Positions 34,227-43,731 of a stretch of 64,000 nucleotides of DNA are shown piece after piece. Position 1 is the first letter of the stretch, and each line of letters starts with the position of its first letter. Made by a program: the position numbers and the translations under genes. The stretch covers positions 1 to 64,000 of the forward strand of contig JAHBZZ010000007.1 of the NCBI GenBank assembly GCA_019635215.1. The letters are read 5' to 3'. Source of the DNA: Nitrosomonas sp. (lineage in GTDB: Bacteria > Pseudomonadota > Gammaproteobacteria > Burkholderiales > Nitrosomonadaceae). A model generated the notes under the pieces. The model was not told the DNA's origin and did no database searches. It was given only the letters and a program-made list of their open reading frames with translations.

Positions 34227-37200
34227 TTATCCCCGTCTAGAAATGATTGAAATTTCATCAGGTACGCTTTTGATATGAATATCCTGATGCGGGAACGCAA
34301 TTTCTATTTTTTCTTCACGGAAACGTTGATCGATTTCCATCAACAGATCGTGGCGTATCTCGAGCTGTAGATCCGGGTCTGGAATAAAAACGCGCAATTC
34401 GAATTTAAGCGCACTGTCTCCAAAACCGACAAACCGTGAACTCGGCTCGGGGTCTTTGAGTACATTAGGGTGATTCTTCGCGACAGATAGCAGTATTTCG
34501 TTTGCGTGTTTAGTATCTGATCCATAGACGATATTGACAGGAATGACAATACGCAAAATAGGGTCGGTCAGCGACCAGTTGATCACTTGGCCAGTGACGA
34601 ATTCCTTGTTGGGAATGATCAATTCCTTCCTGTCCCAATCAATAATGGTGGTTGCGCGCATCTGGATACGCGACACCTTACCGCTAATGTTGCCCACCGT
34701 AACAATATCGCCTACGCGTACCGGTCGTTCAAATAGGATGATCAGACCGGAAACAAAATTGGCAAAAATTTCCTGTAATCCGAAACCAAGTCCAACGGTT
34801 ACCGCTGCCGCAAGCCACTGGACTTTGGACCAGCCGATGCCCAGCGCATTAAATGTCATCGCGAAGCCGATAATGATGATGAAGTAGCGTGCGATGGAGG
34901 CAATCGCATAGCGGCCGCTGGGTGTAAAGGGCAAGCGTTGCAGAATAACGATCTCCAGCAATCCCGGAATATTGTTACTGATAAAAAATGTCATCAGAAA
35001 AATGATGATAGCAAGCAACAGGCTGGCTAGCGTGATCGGAACCTGGCTGGTGATTTCCTTACCGTTCTCGCTGCTGGTTATTTCAGTACTCCACAATATG
35101 ACGTCATTAAGCATGGTAAATGCCGGCAGTACCTGTGACCATATCAACGCAATTCCGATAACGATGGCAAACCAGTGGGCGGTATTGAGCAGCTTCATGG
35201 TTTGTGTACTAATCGTTTCGACATCGAGCATTTCTTCTTCAGCAACGATTTGTTCTCTCGTATCCGCTGACCGGATCTTTTCATCCTCCTGAGACGATCC
35301 GGTTTGTGCGGCAAATTTTCTGCGCCATTGTTCAATGGCAAGCTTACGTTGCGCAATATTCAGCCAGCGTATCAAAAGTGCTCTTGCGATGGTCACTGCA
35401 AAAATAAGCAATACCGAATGGATGATGAGCAGTGACAACTGCCCGGCGGTATACATGTAGCCGATTGCCGCAGTGAATGCCATACTGAAGGGCGTGATCA
35501 GCAGAATCGGAAACCAGAGACCGGAAAGCCGGTTAATCCAGCCTTCGTCGTTTCTTTCCAGATAATTGGCCAACAACCCTCTGGATGGATGCATCAACCG
35601 GTAGATCAACACGGTAGCTACGGCCATGAGAATGAAGAACACAAAACGCCCCAGTGACTCATAATGCGCTTCTGTCGGTTGTTCCATAGTTACGACGAAT
35701 ACAAAAGCCAAAGGCAAGGCAGCAGGCAGAAACCAGGCCAGTTGACGCCTGATCAATATCATATTCTCGGATTTCCAGCGGAAATGCAGTTCTCCCAGCC
35801 CTTCCTTACGGCACAGATGGCGCAGCAGCAATCCGGCAAAAAGCAGATAGGCCAACACAACCAATCCGGGCGCAAATGCAATTACAAATGCCGAATCGGT
35901 GTTCATCTGATGCATACGCCAGCTGATCAGGTAAATCAACAACGGCCAGGGCAGCGCCATGAGTACGGTCACCATGACTGCCCAAAGCGTATCAATGAAC
36001 CGGGCTTTGCTGAGTTTGGTCACATAGCGCCCCAGTGCGGATAATTTTTCTTTCAGGTAATACTGCATGAACAGCAGCACGGTAATGGCGAACAATACCG
36101 GCATAACAATCAGGACATTCTCGTCCAGGTCCCGGCCTAAAAGCGTTATCGTTATAATCCAGGATTCCGGATCAAGCAGCCATGCCGTAGCGGCACCCAA
36201 CCGTTCGATGTCCTTCAACTGAATCATAGGCGCACTCTGTATCCACAGAATACGGGTATCAATGAAATCCTTATAATCCCTGATCAGGATGATTAATTTC
36301 TGCTCTTTATCGAGCAAGGGATATAGTTTTTTCTCGAAATAAACGTCATAGGCATTGATCAGTTCATCCAGATAATCGTCTTTCTGCTTCAGCAATGCCT
36401 GATAAATGATCGGCAGCAGTTCCGCTTCTTCTTCTTCATTTAATGCTATCTTGGCGCCTTCCAACCGGCGTCGGACTTCCTTGTTCAGGTCAACCCTCTC
36501 CAGCAACCAGTCCTCAAGTTCGATACGCTTGAGTTGTACACGATTGATTTCGAGATTACGCACCTTTATTTTCTTTTCATGCAGACCGATATCCGGTAAC
36601 AACTTACGATCATTACGCAGTTTTAAACCAATGGCATTAGTCAATCCCGTCTGAGCGATTTTTTCCCGAATTCGGTCATAATTGCGTTGAATTGATGCCA
36701 GCAACTGGTTGAGTGATTTTTGTTCCTCGCTGAGTGCGGCGCTATCGACGGTTATTTGTTCCAATTCCGCTGCGAGCAACTTGTTTTCTTCCATGATCGC
36801 ACGAACCAGTGGATGCTCTGTGCCGGCGGCCTGAATAGCGGTGTCAGCAACTTCCTTGGCGCGTGCAGCGGCTTCGGATCGCAGCTTATTGACCACCTGT
36901 TCAAAAACATTATTATTATGCTCGGCAATCAATACTTTACGTTCAGCAAGATGTCGCTGCGCACGTGACAGTTCACGCTGCTGATTGTAGCTATTGTCTT
37001 CCAACTCTAATTCCTGAATCAGCTGATTTAAATAATCCAGTTCAGCTGTTTGCGCAACCTTCTGCGTTTCATTTAATAGCTCGCTGGATTTTTCCGGTAC
37101 TGTAGCGGCAGTCCGATTCAGTTCGTCGATCCGTTTCCGCGCAAGCGATTGCTCTTCCTGCAGCTTAGGTTGCCGCTCATTGCGCCGGGCAATTTCCTGT

Positions 37201-37772
37201 TCCGTATCGTCACGGTATTTTTGTGCAGCTGCCAGTTCTTTTCTGATGGCTTCAAACTGGGATTCCAGGATGTTAAGCGGTTGTTTATCATCAATATTCT
37301 CCAGCTTCAGCTCTTCATCCTGTAATGGTGCTTCGAGTGTCTGTTCAAAAGCTTTCAGCTGTTGCGGCGCAATTTGCGATGACCGGATATACTGCACAGA
37401 CCGACCGACAGACTCAATGCTTTTAAGCAACCAATCCTGTACCTGAATCAATAGCGACAATTCGGATTGTTGCGCTTCGTTCAGCGCATCAATCTTTTTC
37501 AGAACAGCAATACGTTCTTCGATATTGTTTAATGTTGCACTGAATTTGCTGCGATTTTCATTCAATGAAGCTTCGATGGTCAGATATTGATCAGCATTCT
37601 CAGCCGCCAAAACAGCATTAAAAGATAAAATGAACGAAAAATACGCAAAAAACAAAATACTGAAACAAACTGCTGCAGAATTCTTCTGTTTCCTAGTGCT
37701 GCTCAACAAAAAAATGGAACGGTTTCTCAAAAGTTGTATACCTATCTGATACTTAAATAAATCGTAATGCAT
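34227..37772 (-). CDS. Large mechanosensitive channel (MscK/MscM-like, MscS family)
   Basis: 1181 aa. A signal sequence (ILFFAYFSFILSFNAVLAAE) precedes about 430 residues of periplasmic coiled coil (many E/Q/L repeats), then about 11 membrane helices and the MscS core at the C-terminus: pore helix region VTVGLGFGLQEIFANFVSGLIILFERPVRVGD, then the beta domain ISGKVSRIQMRATTIIDWDRKELIIPN. Such channels release solutes on hypo-osmotic shock. The predicted start overlaps the end of the histidine-kinase gene by 31 bp; the true start could be slightly later. Last gene of the PepSY-PhoP-PhoQ run. Confidence 0.9.
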   Translation of the reverse strand: MHYDLFKYQIGIQLLRNRSIFLLSSTRKQKNSAAVCFSILFFAYFSFILSFNAVLAAENADQYLTIEASLNENRSKFSATLNNIEERIAVLKKIDALNEAQQSELSLLIQVQDWLLKSIESVGRSVQYIRSSQIAPQQLKAFEQTLEAPLQDEELKLENIDDKQPLNILESQFEAIRKELAAAQKYRDDTEQEIARRNERQPKLQEEQSLARKRIDELNRTAATVPEKSSELLNETQKVAQTAELDYLNQLIQELELEDNSYNQQRELSRAQRHLAERKVLIAEHNNNVFEQVVNKLRSEAAARAKEVADTAIQAAGTEHPLVRAIMEENKLLAAELEQITVDSAALSEEQKSLNQLLASIQRNYDRIREKIAQTGLTNAIGLKLRNDRKLLPDIGLHEKKIKVRNLEINRVQLKRIELEDWLLERVDLNKEVRRRLEGAKIALNEEEEAELLPIIYQALLKQKDDYLDELINAYDVYFEKKLYPLLDKEQKLIILIRDYKDFIDTRILWIQSAPMIQLKDIERLGAATAWLLDPESWIITITLLGRDLDENVLIVMPVLFAITVLLFMQYYLKEKLSALGRYVTKLSKARFIDTLWAVMVTVLMALPWPLLIYLISWRMHQMNTDSAFVIAFAPGLVVLAYLLFAGLLLRHLCRKEGLGELHFRWKSENMILIRRQLAWFLPAALPLAFVFVVTMEQPTEAHYESLGRFVFFILMAVATVLIYRLMHPSRGLLANYLERNDEGWINRLSGLWFPILLITPFSMAFTAAIGYMYTAGQLSLLIIHSVLLIFAVTIARALLIRWLNIAQRKLAIEQWRRKFAAQTGSSQEDEKIRSADTREQIVAEEEMLDVETISTQTMKLLNTAHWFAIVIGIALIWSQVLPAFTMLNDVILWSTEITSSENGKEITSQVPITLASLLLAIIIFLMTFFISNNIPGLLEIVILQRLPFTPSGRYAIASIARYFIIIIGFAMTFNALGIGWSKVQWLAAAVTVGLGFGLQEIFANFVSGLIILFERPVRVGDIVTVGNISGKVSRIQMRATTIIDWDRKELIIPNKEFVTGQVINWSLTDPILRIVIPVNIVYGSDTKHANEILLSVAKNHPNVLKDPEPSSRFVGFGDSALKFELRVFIPDPDLQLEIRHDLLMEIDQRFREEKIEIAFPHQDIHIKSVPDEISIISRRG

Positions 37773-39079
37773 GCACCTACCGGATGATTTTTTTCTATGG
37801 ATAAATGACCGCCATAAACCTGGATGATGTCGCGCACGATTGCCAGGCCGATGCCATGCCCCGGAATAGACTGATCGGCGCGTACACCGCGTTCGAGTAT
37901 TCTGGTGATTTCATTCTCCCGAATACCCGGCCCGTCATCCTTAACCTGAATAATAATACGATCCTGATTCTGCCTTGCAGCGATCACAATCGACCGGTCG
38001 CACCACTTAAAAGCATTGTCAACTAGATTACCAAGCAGTTCCATGAGGTCGCCTTCATCGATGCGCAAACTGATCGTTTGATCGATATCCTTGGAAATTT
38101 CAGGATCCTTGTCGTGATATGCTCTTCGAACTGTCTTGACAATACGATCGACTACCGGATAGAGCCTGACCAACCGCATGCCTGGAGAACTACCCGCTGT
38201 GGCCGCACGCCGAAGCTGGTACTGAACAATATTGTCCATGCGTTCGATCTGTTCACGTATGGTTTTTTCCTTATCCAGCTCACCACTCCCGGCAGTAGCC
38301 GCACCCTGCAAAATGGCCAAAGGCGTTTTCAGACTATGCGCCAGATCAGCCAAGCCATTGCGGTAGCGTTTTTGCTGTTTCCGCTCATGATTGATCAAGG
38401 AATTGATATTGTCGGTCAACACCTTCAGTTCACTCGGATATACGCCATTGACATTCTCCTGCATGCCCGATTCGATTGCCGACAATTCGGTTGACACCCG
38501 GCGCATCGGCTGTAATCCCCAACGCAGTACCAGCATTTGTGTAATCAACAACAATAGCGTCATGACACTTAGCCAGCCCCAGAGATCTTCACGATAACGT
38601 TCAATCTGAGCATCGAACAATGTTGTATCGGTAATGACATTAAAAGTCAACGGATAGTCACCCGCTTCAGTCGCCCATGCCACGCCATAGCGGTAAATGA
38701 AGTAAGTCTGGTCATTTATGCTGATTTGCCCGAAGTCCTTGACGCCTTTGTCCAGCAGTATCAACTCGGGAATTTTTTTGTTTAATGCCGATGTCGACTG
38801 CCAGACTATAGTTCCAGACTGATCGACAATATAGGCATAGGTGCCCGCATTCGGACGGCTGAATTCAGTATCGAGCAGATTGGTCGGCATATCGAGCCTT
38901 CCATCCTCTTCCACTTCCGCATCGCCCATCAACATCAACAGTCTTGCCAACATGCGATCTTGCACACCGAGACGCGCGCTGTCGTGAAATGCCCGGTCCA
39001 AAGCCAGCGCGATACCCACGATAAAAATCAAAAGAACCAGTGTGGCGCTTAATAGGATGCGCTTGTTAAGCGACATCAT
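37742..39079 (-). CDS. PhoQ-like sensor histidine kinase
   Basis: 445 aa. Two membrane segments (about 8-28 and 167-187) flank a periplasmic sensor domain of 135 residues with acidic patches (GDAEVEEDGRLD), as in PhoQ. After a HAMP-like linker come the HisKA helix with His about 248 (LADLAHSLKTPLAILQ) and the HATPase domain (LVDNAFKWCD, DDGPGI, GHGIGLAIV). It overlaps the response regulator gene by 4 bp (ATGA). The ligand could be divalent cations or peptides, by analogy with PhoQ only. Confidence 0.88.
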   Translation of the reverse strand: MMSLNKRILLSATLVLLIFIVGIALALDRAFHDSARLGVQDRMLARLLMLMGDAEVEEDGRLDMPTNLLDTEFSRPNAGTYAYIVDQSGTIVWQSTSALNKKIPELILLDKGVKDFGQISINDQTYFIYRYGVAWATEAGDYPLTFNVITDTTLFDAQIERYREDLWGWLSVMTLLLLITQMLVLRWGLQPMRRVSTELSAIESGMQENVNGVYPSELKVLTDNINSLINHERKQQKRYRNGLADLAHSLKTPLAILQGAATAGSGELDKEKTIREQIERMDNIVQYQLRRAATAGSSPGMRLVRLYPVVDRIVKTVRRAYHDKDPEISKDIDQTISLRIDEGDLMELLGNLVDNAFKWCDRSIVIAARQNQDRIIIQVKDDGPGIRENEITRILERGVRADQSIPGHGIGLAIVRDIIQVYGGHLSIEKNHPVGACITIYLSIR

Positions 39080-39762
39080 GGCGCTTTTTCACATACGATC
39101 GTAAAACGATATCCGCGTCCGCGCAATGTCTCTATAGGATTCAGATCACCCTGGGGATCCAGCTTGCGCCGTAAGCGGCCTACCATGACTTCGAGCACAT
39201 TGCTGTCGCGATCTTCATCATGCGGGTAGAGATAATCTGTCAGTATTCTTTTGGACTGCACTTCACCCTGATGTCTGATGAGGTGTTCAAGCAGGCGGTA
39301 CTCGAAACTTGTCAATTCAACTCTATTATCATTAACGGTTACCTGCTGCGCTGAAACGTTGAGAACAATCGGACCACATTTGATAATTGTGCCGGGTATG
39401 CCTGTCGCACGGCGCAGCAGTGCTTTGATTCTGGCCAGCAACTCTTCAACCTGGAACGGCTTGGTTAAATAATCATCCGCGCCGATCTCAAGTCCTTTTA
39501 CTTTATCCTGCCAGCTATCCCGGGCGGTCAGAATTAAAATCGGCAGCAAATTCCCCTGCTCACGCAGGGCTTTAATCACATCCAATCCGGAAATACCGGG
39601 CAGACCGATATCAATCACCGCAGCATCAAGAGGATATTCATTGACGATATATAATCCCTCATTTCCATCACCGCAGGTATCGACCATAAAGCCTTCAGAT
39701 TCGAGTTTCCGGCGAATCTGTTCCTGCAATGTCACTTCATCTTCAATAACCAATATGCGCAT
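39076..39762 (-). CDS. PhoP-like response regulator (OmpR family)
   Basis: 228 aa. Receiver domain 1-115 with Asp51 (VIDIGLPGISG), acidic pocket IEDE at the start and Lys in LTKPF; winged-helix DNA-binding domain 130-222 (LTSFEYRLLEHLIRHQGEVQSK, VMVGRLRRKLD). It pairs with the downstream kinase (4-bp overlap) and follows a PepSY gene by 10 bp. Likely targets are the operon itself and envelope genes; no binding repeat was identified with confidence. Confidence 0.92.
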   Translation of the reverse strand: MRILVIEDEVTLQEQIRRKLESEGFMVDTCGDGNEGLYIVNEYPLDAAVIDIGLPGISGLDVIKALREQGNLLPILILTARDSWQDKVKGLEIGADDYLTKPFQVEELLARIKALLRRATGIPGTIIKCGPIVLNVSAQQVTVNDNRVELTSFEYRLLEHLIRHQGEVQSKRILTDYLYPHDEDRDSNVLEVMVGRLRRKLDPQGDLNPIETLRGRGYRFTIVCEKAP

Positions 39763-39772
39763 GATTTCTTAA

Positions 39773-40063
39773 TCAGTGACCTGTGATGATTTCACCATCA
39801 ATAGCGTTGACCTGCACGATATGAACCGACCCTTTCTCGCTTAAAATCTTGACACGATAAATATCACCGTGTTGTTTAATATCAAGAACGCGGCCCTTGA
39901 TATATTTCTGTGCAATGGCAATGGCTTTGCGTTGTGAAATTTCACTGTGCTGATCCACGACTTGATCACGATAGATACTCCGAGTTTCTCCGCTGGTCTG
40001 CGCCAGAACAGGAGAAACCACGAGTAAGAAAACGATTAGAAAGAAAATAGTCAGTTTATTCAT
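39773..40063 (-). CDS. Secreted PepSY-domain protein
   Basis: 96 aa from the ATG at 40063 (MNKLTIFFLIVFLLVVSPVLAQ signal peptide). The mature part is one PepSY domain: ISQRKAIAIAQKYIKGRVLDIKQHGDIYRVKILSEKGSVHIVQVNAIDGEII. PepSY proteins in PhoPQ-type operons are thought to modulate the sensor in the periplasm; the position 10 bp before the response regulator supports that here. A longer frame upstream lacks a signal. Confidence 0.82.
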   Translation of the reverse strand: MNKLTIFFLIVFLLVVSPVLAQTSGETRSIYRDQVVDQHSEISQRKAIAIAQKYIKGRVLDIKQHGDIYRVKILSEKGSVHIVQVNAIDGEIITGH

Positions 40064-40183
40064 GAACAGGCTGCTTTTATGTTCCGGTAGACAGACGCTC
40101 ACTGCATTGGTCCACGGCCTTGAAACCACAAATCTAAAGCCGGCGGTGCATTAATATTTCACACAATACCGGCCTTTTTATAG

Positions 40184-40537
40184 TCAATAGCGTAACATAA
40201 AGCTTCCATTCCCGGTATTGATGCCTATCATTCTGTTGGGTGGATAGCCGTAAACAGATGCAGGCGGATAGACATTATAGCTGCTACCATAACCATATCC
40301 AGACTGCGGAGGATAATACGGTTGTTTATAACCGCCGTAATGGCGTTTGTGCTTATGTTTATGCTTGTGTTTTTTCGGATAATGATTGTAATGTGAATGC
40401 CCATAACCATTATGATAATGTGTATGGCCATAACGATGATGATACTTACCAGCTTCGGCCGCAACCGGAAGTACCAGAACCAAACCCAGCAATATCATCA
40501 AAAGGATATTCTCAAGTGCTTTACCATTCGCTTTCAT
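40184..40537 (-). CDS. Small secreted histidine/tyrosine-rich protein
   Basis: 117 aa with a good ribosome site (GGAGG, 6 nt). Signal peptide up to AAEAG, then a strongly biased mature part: HHRYGHTHYHNGYGHSHYNHY and KKHKHKHKHKRH (about 15 His in 40 residues), then a Pro/Gly/Tyr-rich tail. Such stretches bind Zn, Cu or Ni or buffer metals in the periplasm. It lies 120 bp upstream of the PepSY-PhoPQ operon on the same strand and may belong to the same regulon. No enzyme motif. Confidence 0.7.
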   Translation of the reverse strand: MKANGKALENILLMILLGLVLVLPVAAEAGKYHHRYGHTHYHNGYGHSHYNHYPKKHKHKHKHKRHYGGYKQPYYPPQSGYGYGSSYNVYPPASVYGYPPNRMIGINTGNGSFMLRY

Positions 40538-40818
40538 GGGAAACCTCCATATTACTTTGATAACAGTTTCAGATTTAATTTCATCTGGCAGCTTGACTAT
40601 ACGCAGATAAACATGAATGCAGACTGAATAAAAAAGATGCAGTTATCAGCGTTTCCAACACACACTACAGCTATTGGAATAACACAGCGCTGAACAGTTT
40701 GGCCGATGTCCGTATAAAACTGTGCGCTATCGCCACTGTGTCATGTCCGCATGGTAAAATGCGCTTATTTCAACAGGCAGCTACTTAGCGAAGCATCTGA
40801 ACCCGAAATAATTTTCTC

Positions 40819-41022
40819 ATGATACAACTCACAATCAATGGTGAAGTTCGACAGCTTCATCAATCCATGAATATTGAACAGTTCATTGATCAGAATAATT
40901 TACAGGGCAAACGTATTGCCATAGAACGCAATGGTGAAATTGTGCCGCGCAGTCAATATGCTGAACAATATTTGATTGATGGCGATCAACTTGAAGTTGT
41001 TGTAGCGGTTGGTGGTGGTTAA
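40819..41022 (+). CDS. thiS: Sulfur carrier protein ThiS
   Basis: 67 aa, ubiquitin-like fold: MIQLTINGEVRQLHQSMNIEQFI...VVVAVGGG. The C-terminal Gly-Gly that is thiocarboxylated is present (three Gly here). It donates sulphur for the thiazole ring of thiamine. 29 bp upstream of thiG. No TPP riboswitch motifs were found in the 280 bp before it. Confidence 0.95.
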   Translation: MIQLTINGEVRQLHQSMNIEQFIDQNNLQGKRIAIERNGEIVPRSQYAEQYLIDGDQLEVVVAVGGG

Positions 41023-41051
41023 AATTTTTTCTCTAACAGTTAAAGAATGAC

Positions 41052-41846
41052 ATGGACAATTTTGTCATTGCCGGTAAAACCTATTCGTCAAGGTTATTGG
41101 TCGGCACAGGTAAATACAAAGATTTCACGGAAACACGTGCTGCTATTGAAGCCAGTGGCGCGGAAATTGTAACGGTTGCAATCCGCCGCACCAATATTGG
41201 TCAGAATGCCGATGAACCGAATCTGCTGGATAGCGTACCGCCGTCGAAATACACGCTTCTTCCCAATACGGCCGGTTGTTACACGGGAGACGATGCGATA
41301 CGCACCCTGCGCCTGGCACGTGAGTTGCTTGACGGACATAGTCTTGTCAAACTGGAAGTGTTAGGTGACGCCAAAACGCTCTTCCCGAATATGATGGAAA
41401 CGCTCAAAGCCGCGGAAATACTGGCTAAGGAAGGGTTTGATGTGATGGTTTACACTTCGGATGATCCCATTGCCGCAAAACAGCTTGAGGAAATCGGCTG
41501 TGTGGCGATCATGCCCCTGGCCTCGCTGATCGGTTCAGGTATGGGTATTCTAAATCCCTGGAATTTGCAGATTATTATTGAAAACGCGAAAGTACCTGTA
41601 CTAGTTGACGCCGGTGTAGGCACCGCTTCAGATGCCACCATTGCACTGGAACTCGGCTGCGACGGCGTATTGATGAATACCGCCATCGCCGCCGCTAAAA
41701 ATCCGATTCTCATGGCGTCGGCGATGCGCAAAGCGGTTGAAGCAGGCCGGGAAGCCTATCTGGCGGGACGCATGGCCAAAAAAATATACACCGCCAGTCC
41801 CAGCTCACCTGTGGAAGGCGTCATCGCCAGCACAAAGGCGCTTTAA
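41052..41846 (+). CDS. thiG: Thiazole synthase ThiG
   Basis: 264 aa TIM-barrel enzyme joining deoxyxylulose phosphate, dehydroglycine and ThiS-thiocarboxylate to the thiamine thiazole. Landmarks are [18 protein letters not shown], the Schiff-base Lys in [10 protein letters not shown] (about 97), [15 protein letters not shown] and [14 protein letters not shown]. Full length. Cotranscribed with thiS; trmB follows 24 bp later, probably in the same transcript. Confidence 0.97.
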   Translation: MDNFVIAGKTYSSRLLVGTGKYKDFTETRAAIEASGAEIVTVAIRRTNIGQNADEPNLLDSVPPSKYTLLPNTAGCYTGDDAIRTLRLARELLDGHSLVKLEVLGDAKTLFPNMMETLKAAEILAKEGFDVMVYTSDDPIAAKQLEEIGCVAIMPLASLIGSGMGILNPWNLQIIIENAKVPVLVDAGVGTASDATIALELGCDGVLMNTAIAAAKNPILMASAMRKAVEAGREAYLAGRMAKKIYTASPSSPVEGVIASTKAL

Positions 41847-41870
41847 CATTAGAGACTTCCTTTTCTGTTT

Positions 41871-42575
41871 ATGACACACACCATACGCAGCTTCGTCCTG
41901 CGTCAGGGAAGAATTTCCACCGCCCAGCACCGTGCCTGCGAGCGTCTTAAACCCAAATACGGTATTCCGTTCAGCAAGGCATGGATTGATCTAGAATCGG
42001 TTTTTAACCGTAAAGCACCCAAGATTCTGGAAATCGGCTCTGGCATGGGCGAAACTACCGCAACCATTGCCCAAGCGCATCCGGAATTCGATTATCTGGC
42101 CATTGAAGTGCATACACCGGGGATCGGCAGTCTGCTCAATCAGATCGAATTACGGGAACTTGCCAATTTACGCATCATTCAACATGACGCTGTAGAAATC
42201 ATACACCACATGCTCCCCTTAGAATCATTGGACGGCGTGCATATTTTCTTTCCCGACCCCTGGCCCAAAGCCCGGCATCATAAGCGCCGATTAATCCAGC
42301 CGCCGTTTATTGCACAGCTGTGCCAGCGCCTAAAACCCGGCGCCTACATTCATGTAGCAACCGACTGGGAAGAATACGCACAGCAAATCCTCGCAGTATT
42401 ATCCGCTGAGCCATTACTCAGCAATACTACTGAAAATTATGCCGAACGTCCGAATTATCGCCCTTTGACCAAATTCGAACAACGCGGTATTAAACTCGGC
42501 CATACCGTCCGAGATCTGATCTTTCGCCGCAACGGCACTACCACTCATTCAGCGGACACACCGAATGCATCTTGA
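41871..42575 (+). CDS. trmB: tRNA (guanine-N7-)-methyltransferase
   Basis: 234 aa SAM-dependent enzyme making m7G46 in tRNA. Class I methyltransferase motif [19 protein letters not shown] (about 56-74), catalytic-site [26 protein letters not shown] (Asp/Pro-rich motif) and [17 protein letters not shown] at the end are all typical. Third gene of the thiSG cluster. Confidence 0.96.
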   Translation: MTHTIRSFVLRQGRISTAQHRACERLKPKYGIPFSKAWIDLESVFNRKAPKILEIGSGMGETTATIAQAHPEFDYLAIEVHTPGIGSLLNQIELRELANLRIIQHDAVEIIHHMLPLESLDGVHIFFPDPWPKARHHKRRLIQPPFIAQLCQRLKPGAYIHVATDWEEYAQQILAVLSAEPLLSNTTENYAERPNYRPLTKFEQRGIKLGHTVRDLIFRRNGTTTHSADTPNAS

Positions 42576-42576
42576 T

Positions 42577-42591
42577 TGATAATTATTCCTA
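42577..42591. promoter_or_regulatory. Candidate Fur box before the ferric transporter genes
   Basis: TGATAATTATTCCTA matches 11 of 14 positions of the 7-1-7 Fur consensus TGATAATNATTATCA, with a perfect left half-site. It begins 2 bp after the trmB stop and 68 bp before the iron-binding protein gene. The right half is weak. Confidence 0.45.
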
Positions 42592-42658
42592 TTCATAATA
42601 TAGTTAGTTATATTCACATTCTATTCAAATCGTTCTTACACGTTTTTCTGGAAGTCAC

Positions 42659-43678
42659 ATGCAAATTCCAAGCTTAAAATCCCGCATTATTTCAACATTA
42701 CTCTGGATCATCCTGTCTGTTTTTATTACCAGCCCGGTCTACGCCGAGCAGGTTGTCGTCTATTCGGCCAGAATTGAACAACTCATCAAACCGATGTTTG
42801 ATGCATTTACTCAGAGAACAGGTATCAAGGTCAGATACACTACAGACAATGAAGGTGCGCTCATGGCGCGCCTGCAAGCCGAGGGTAAAAACACACCTGC
42901 GGACATGCTGATAACCGTTGACGCCGGCAACTTATGGGCTGCATCGCAGGCTGGATTACTTAGGCCTTTTGATTCCCAGATTCTCAAGACGAATATTCCG
43001 GAACATCTGCGCGCTCCTGATGATGAATGGTTCGGACTGTCCATACGCGCCCGCACAATCATCTACAATACTGAGAAAGTGGATCCTGCGGATCTATCGA
43101 CTTATGAAGATCTTGCTGATCCCAAATGGAAAAACCGCCTGTGCTTGCGCACATCCAAAAAAGTGTACAACCAATCACTGGTGGCAATGATGATTGCCGA
43201 ACACGGCGAAGCAGAAACCGAAAAGATCGTCAAAGGCTGGGTCGCTAATCTTGCAACAGATCCGTTATCTGACGATACTCGTGCGATGGAGTTCGTAGCC
43301 GCCGGACGCTGCGATCTGACCGTTGTCAATACCTATTACTATGGTCGTCTGATGCAAAAGGACCCCAATTTACCGCTTGGTATTTTCTGGCCTAATCAGA
43401 AAAACGGTGGTGTTCATATCAATGTTTCAGGTGCCGGATTGACACGTTATGGCAAAAACCAACAGGCTGCAGAAGCACTACTGGAATTTCTGTCGTCCAT
43501 CTCAGCACAAAACCTGTTTGCAGACGTCAATATGGAATACCCGGTGAATCCCAACATTGTACCCGACCCGGTCGTCGCCGCTTGGGGAAAATTCAAACAA
43601 AACCATATCAACCTCACCAAAGCGGGTGAACTGCAAGCTGAAGCAGTCAAACTCATGGACCGTGTCGGTTATCGATAA
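42659..43678 (+). CDS. Ferric iron ABC transporter, periplasmic binding protein
   Basis: 339 aa with signal peptide (STLLWIILSVFITSPVYA). FbpA/FutA family: VVVYSARIEQLIKPMFDAFTQRTGIKV at the start, TADMLITVDAGNL-like region, and NTYYYGRL with the adjacent Tyr residues that bind Fe(III). It hands iron to the permease encoded 53 bp downstream. No ATPase gene is adjacent. Candidate Fur box at 42577. Confidence 0.93.
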   Translation: MQIPSLKSRIISTLLWIILSVFITSPVYAEQVVVYSARIEQLIKPMFDAFTQRTGIKVRYTTDNEGALMARLQAEGKNTPADMLITVDAGNLWAASQAGLLRPFDSQILKTNIPEHLRAPDDEWFGLSIRARTIIYNTEKVDPADLSTYEDLADPKWKNRLCLRTSKKVYNQSLVAMMIAEHGEAETEKIVKGWVANLATDPLSDDTRAMEFVAAGRCDLTVVNTYYYGRLMQKDPNLPLGIFWPNQKNGGVHINVSGAGLTRYGKNQQAAEALLEFLSSISAQNLFADVNMEYPVNPNIVPDPVVAAWGKFKQNHINLTKAGELQAEAVKLMDRVGYR

Positions 43679-43731
43679 AAGAAAAACATCACGCCTCATG
43701 CATAGCACTCAAGGATACAGTCAAGGGTAAT

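Noticed and set aside
37742-37772. Separate small gene in the overlap between the kinase and channel genes
   Set aside because: The overlap is only 31 bp and is explained by translational coupling or a slightly late channel start.
40538-40818. TPP riboswitch before thiS
   Set aside because: Neither the CTGAGA nor the ACCTGA-type conserved segments are present in the leader.
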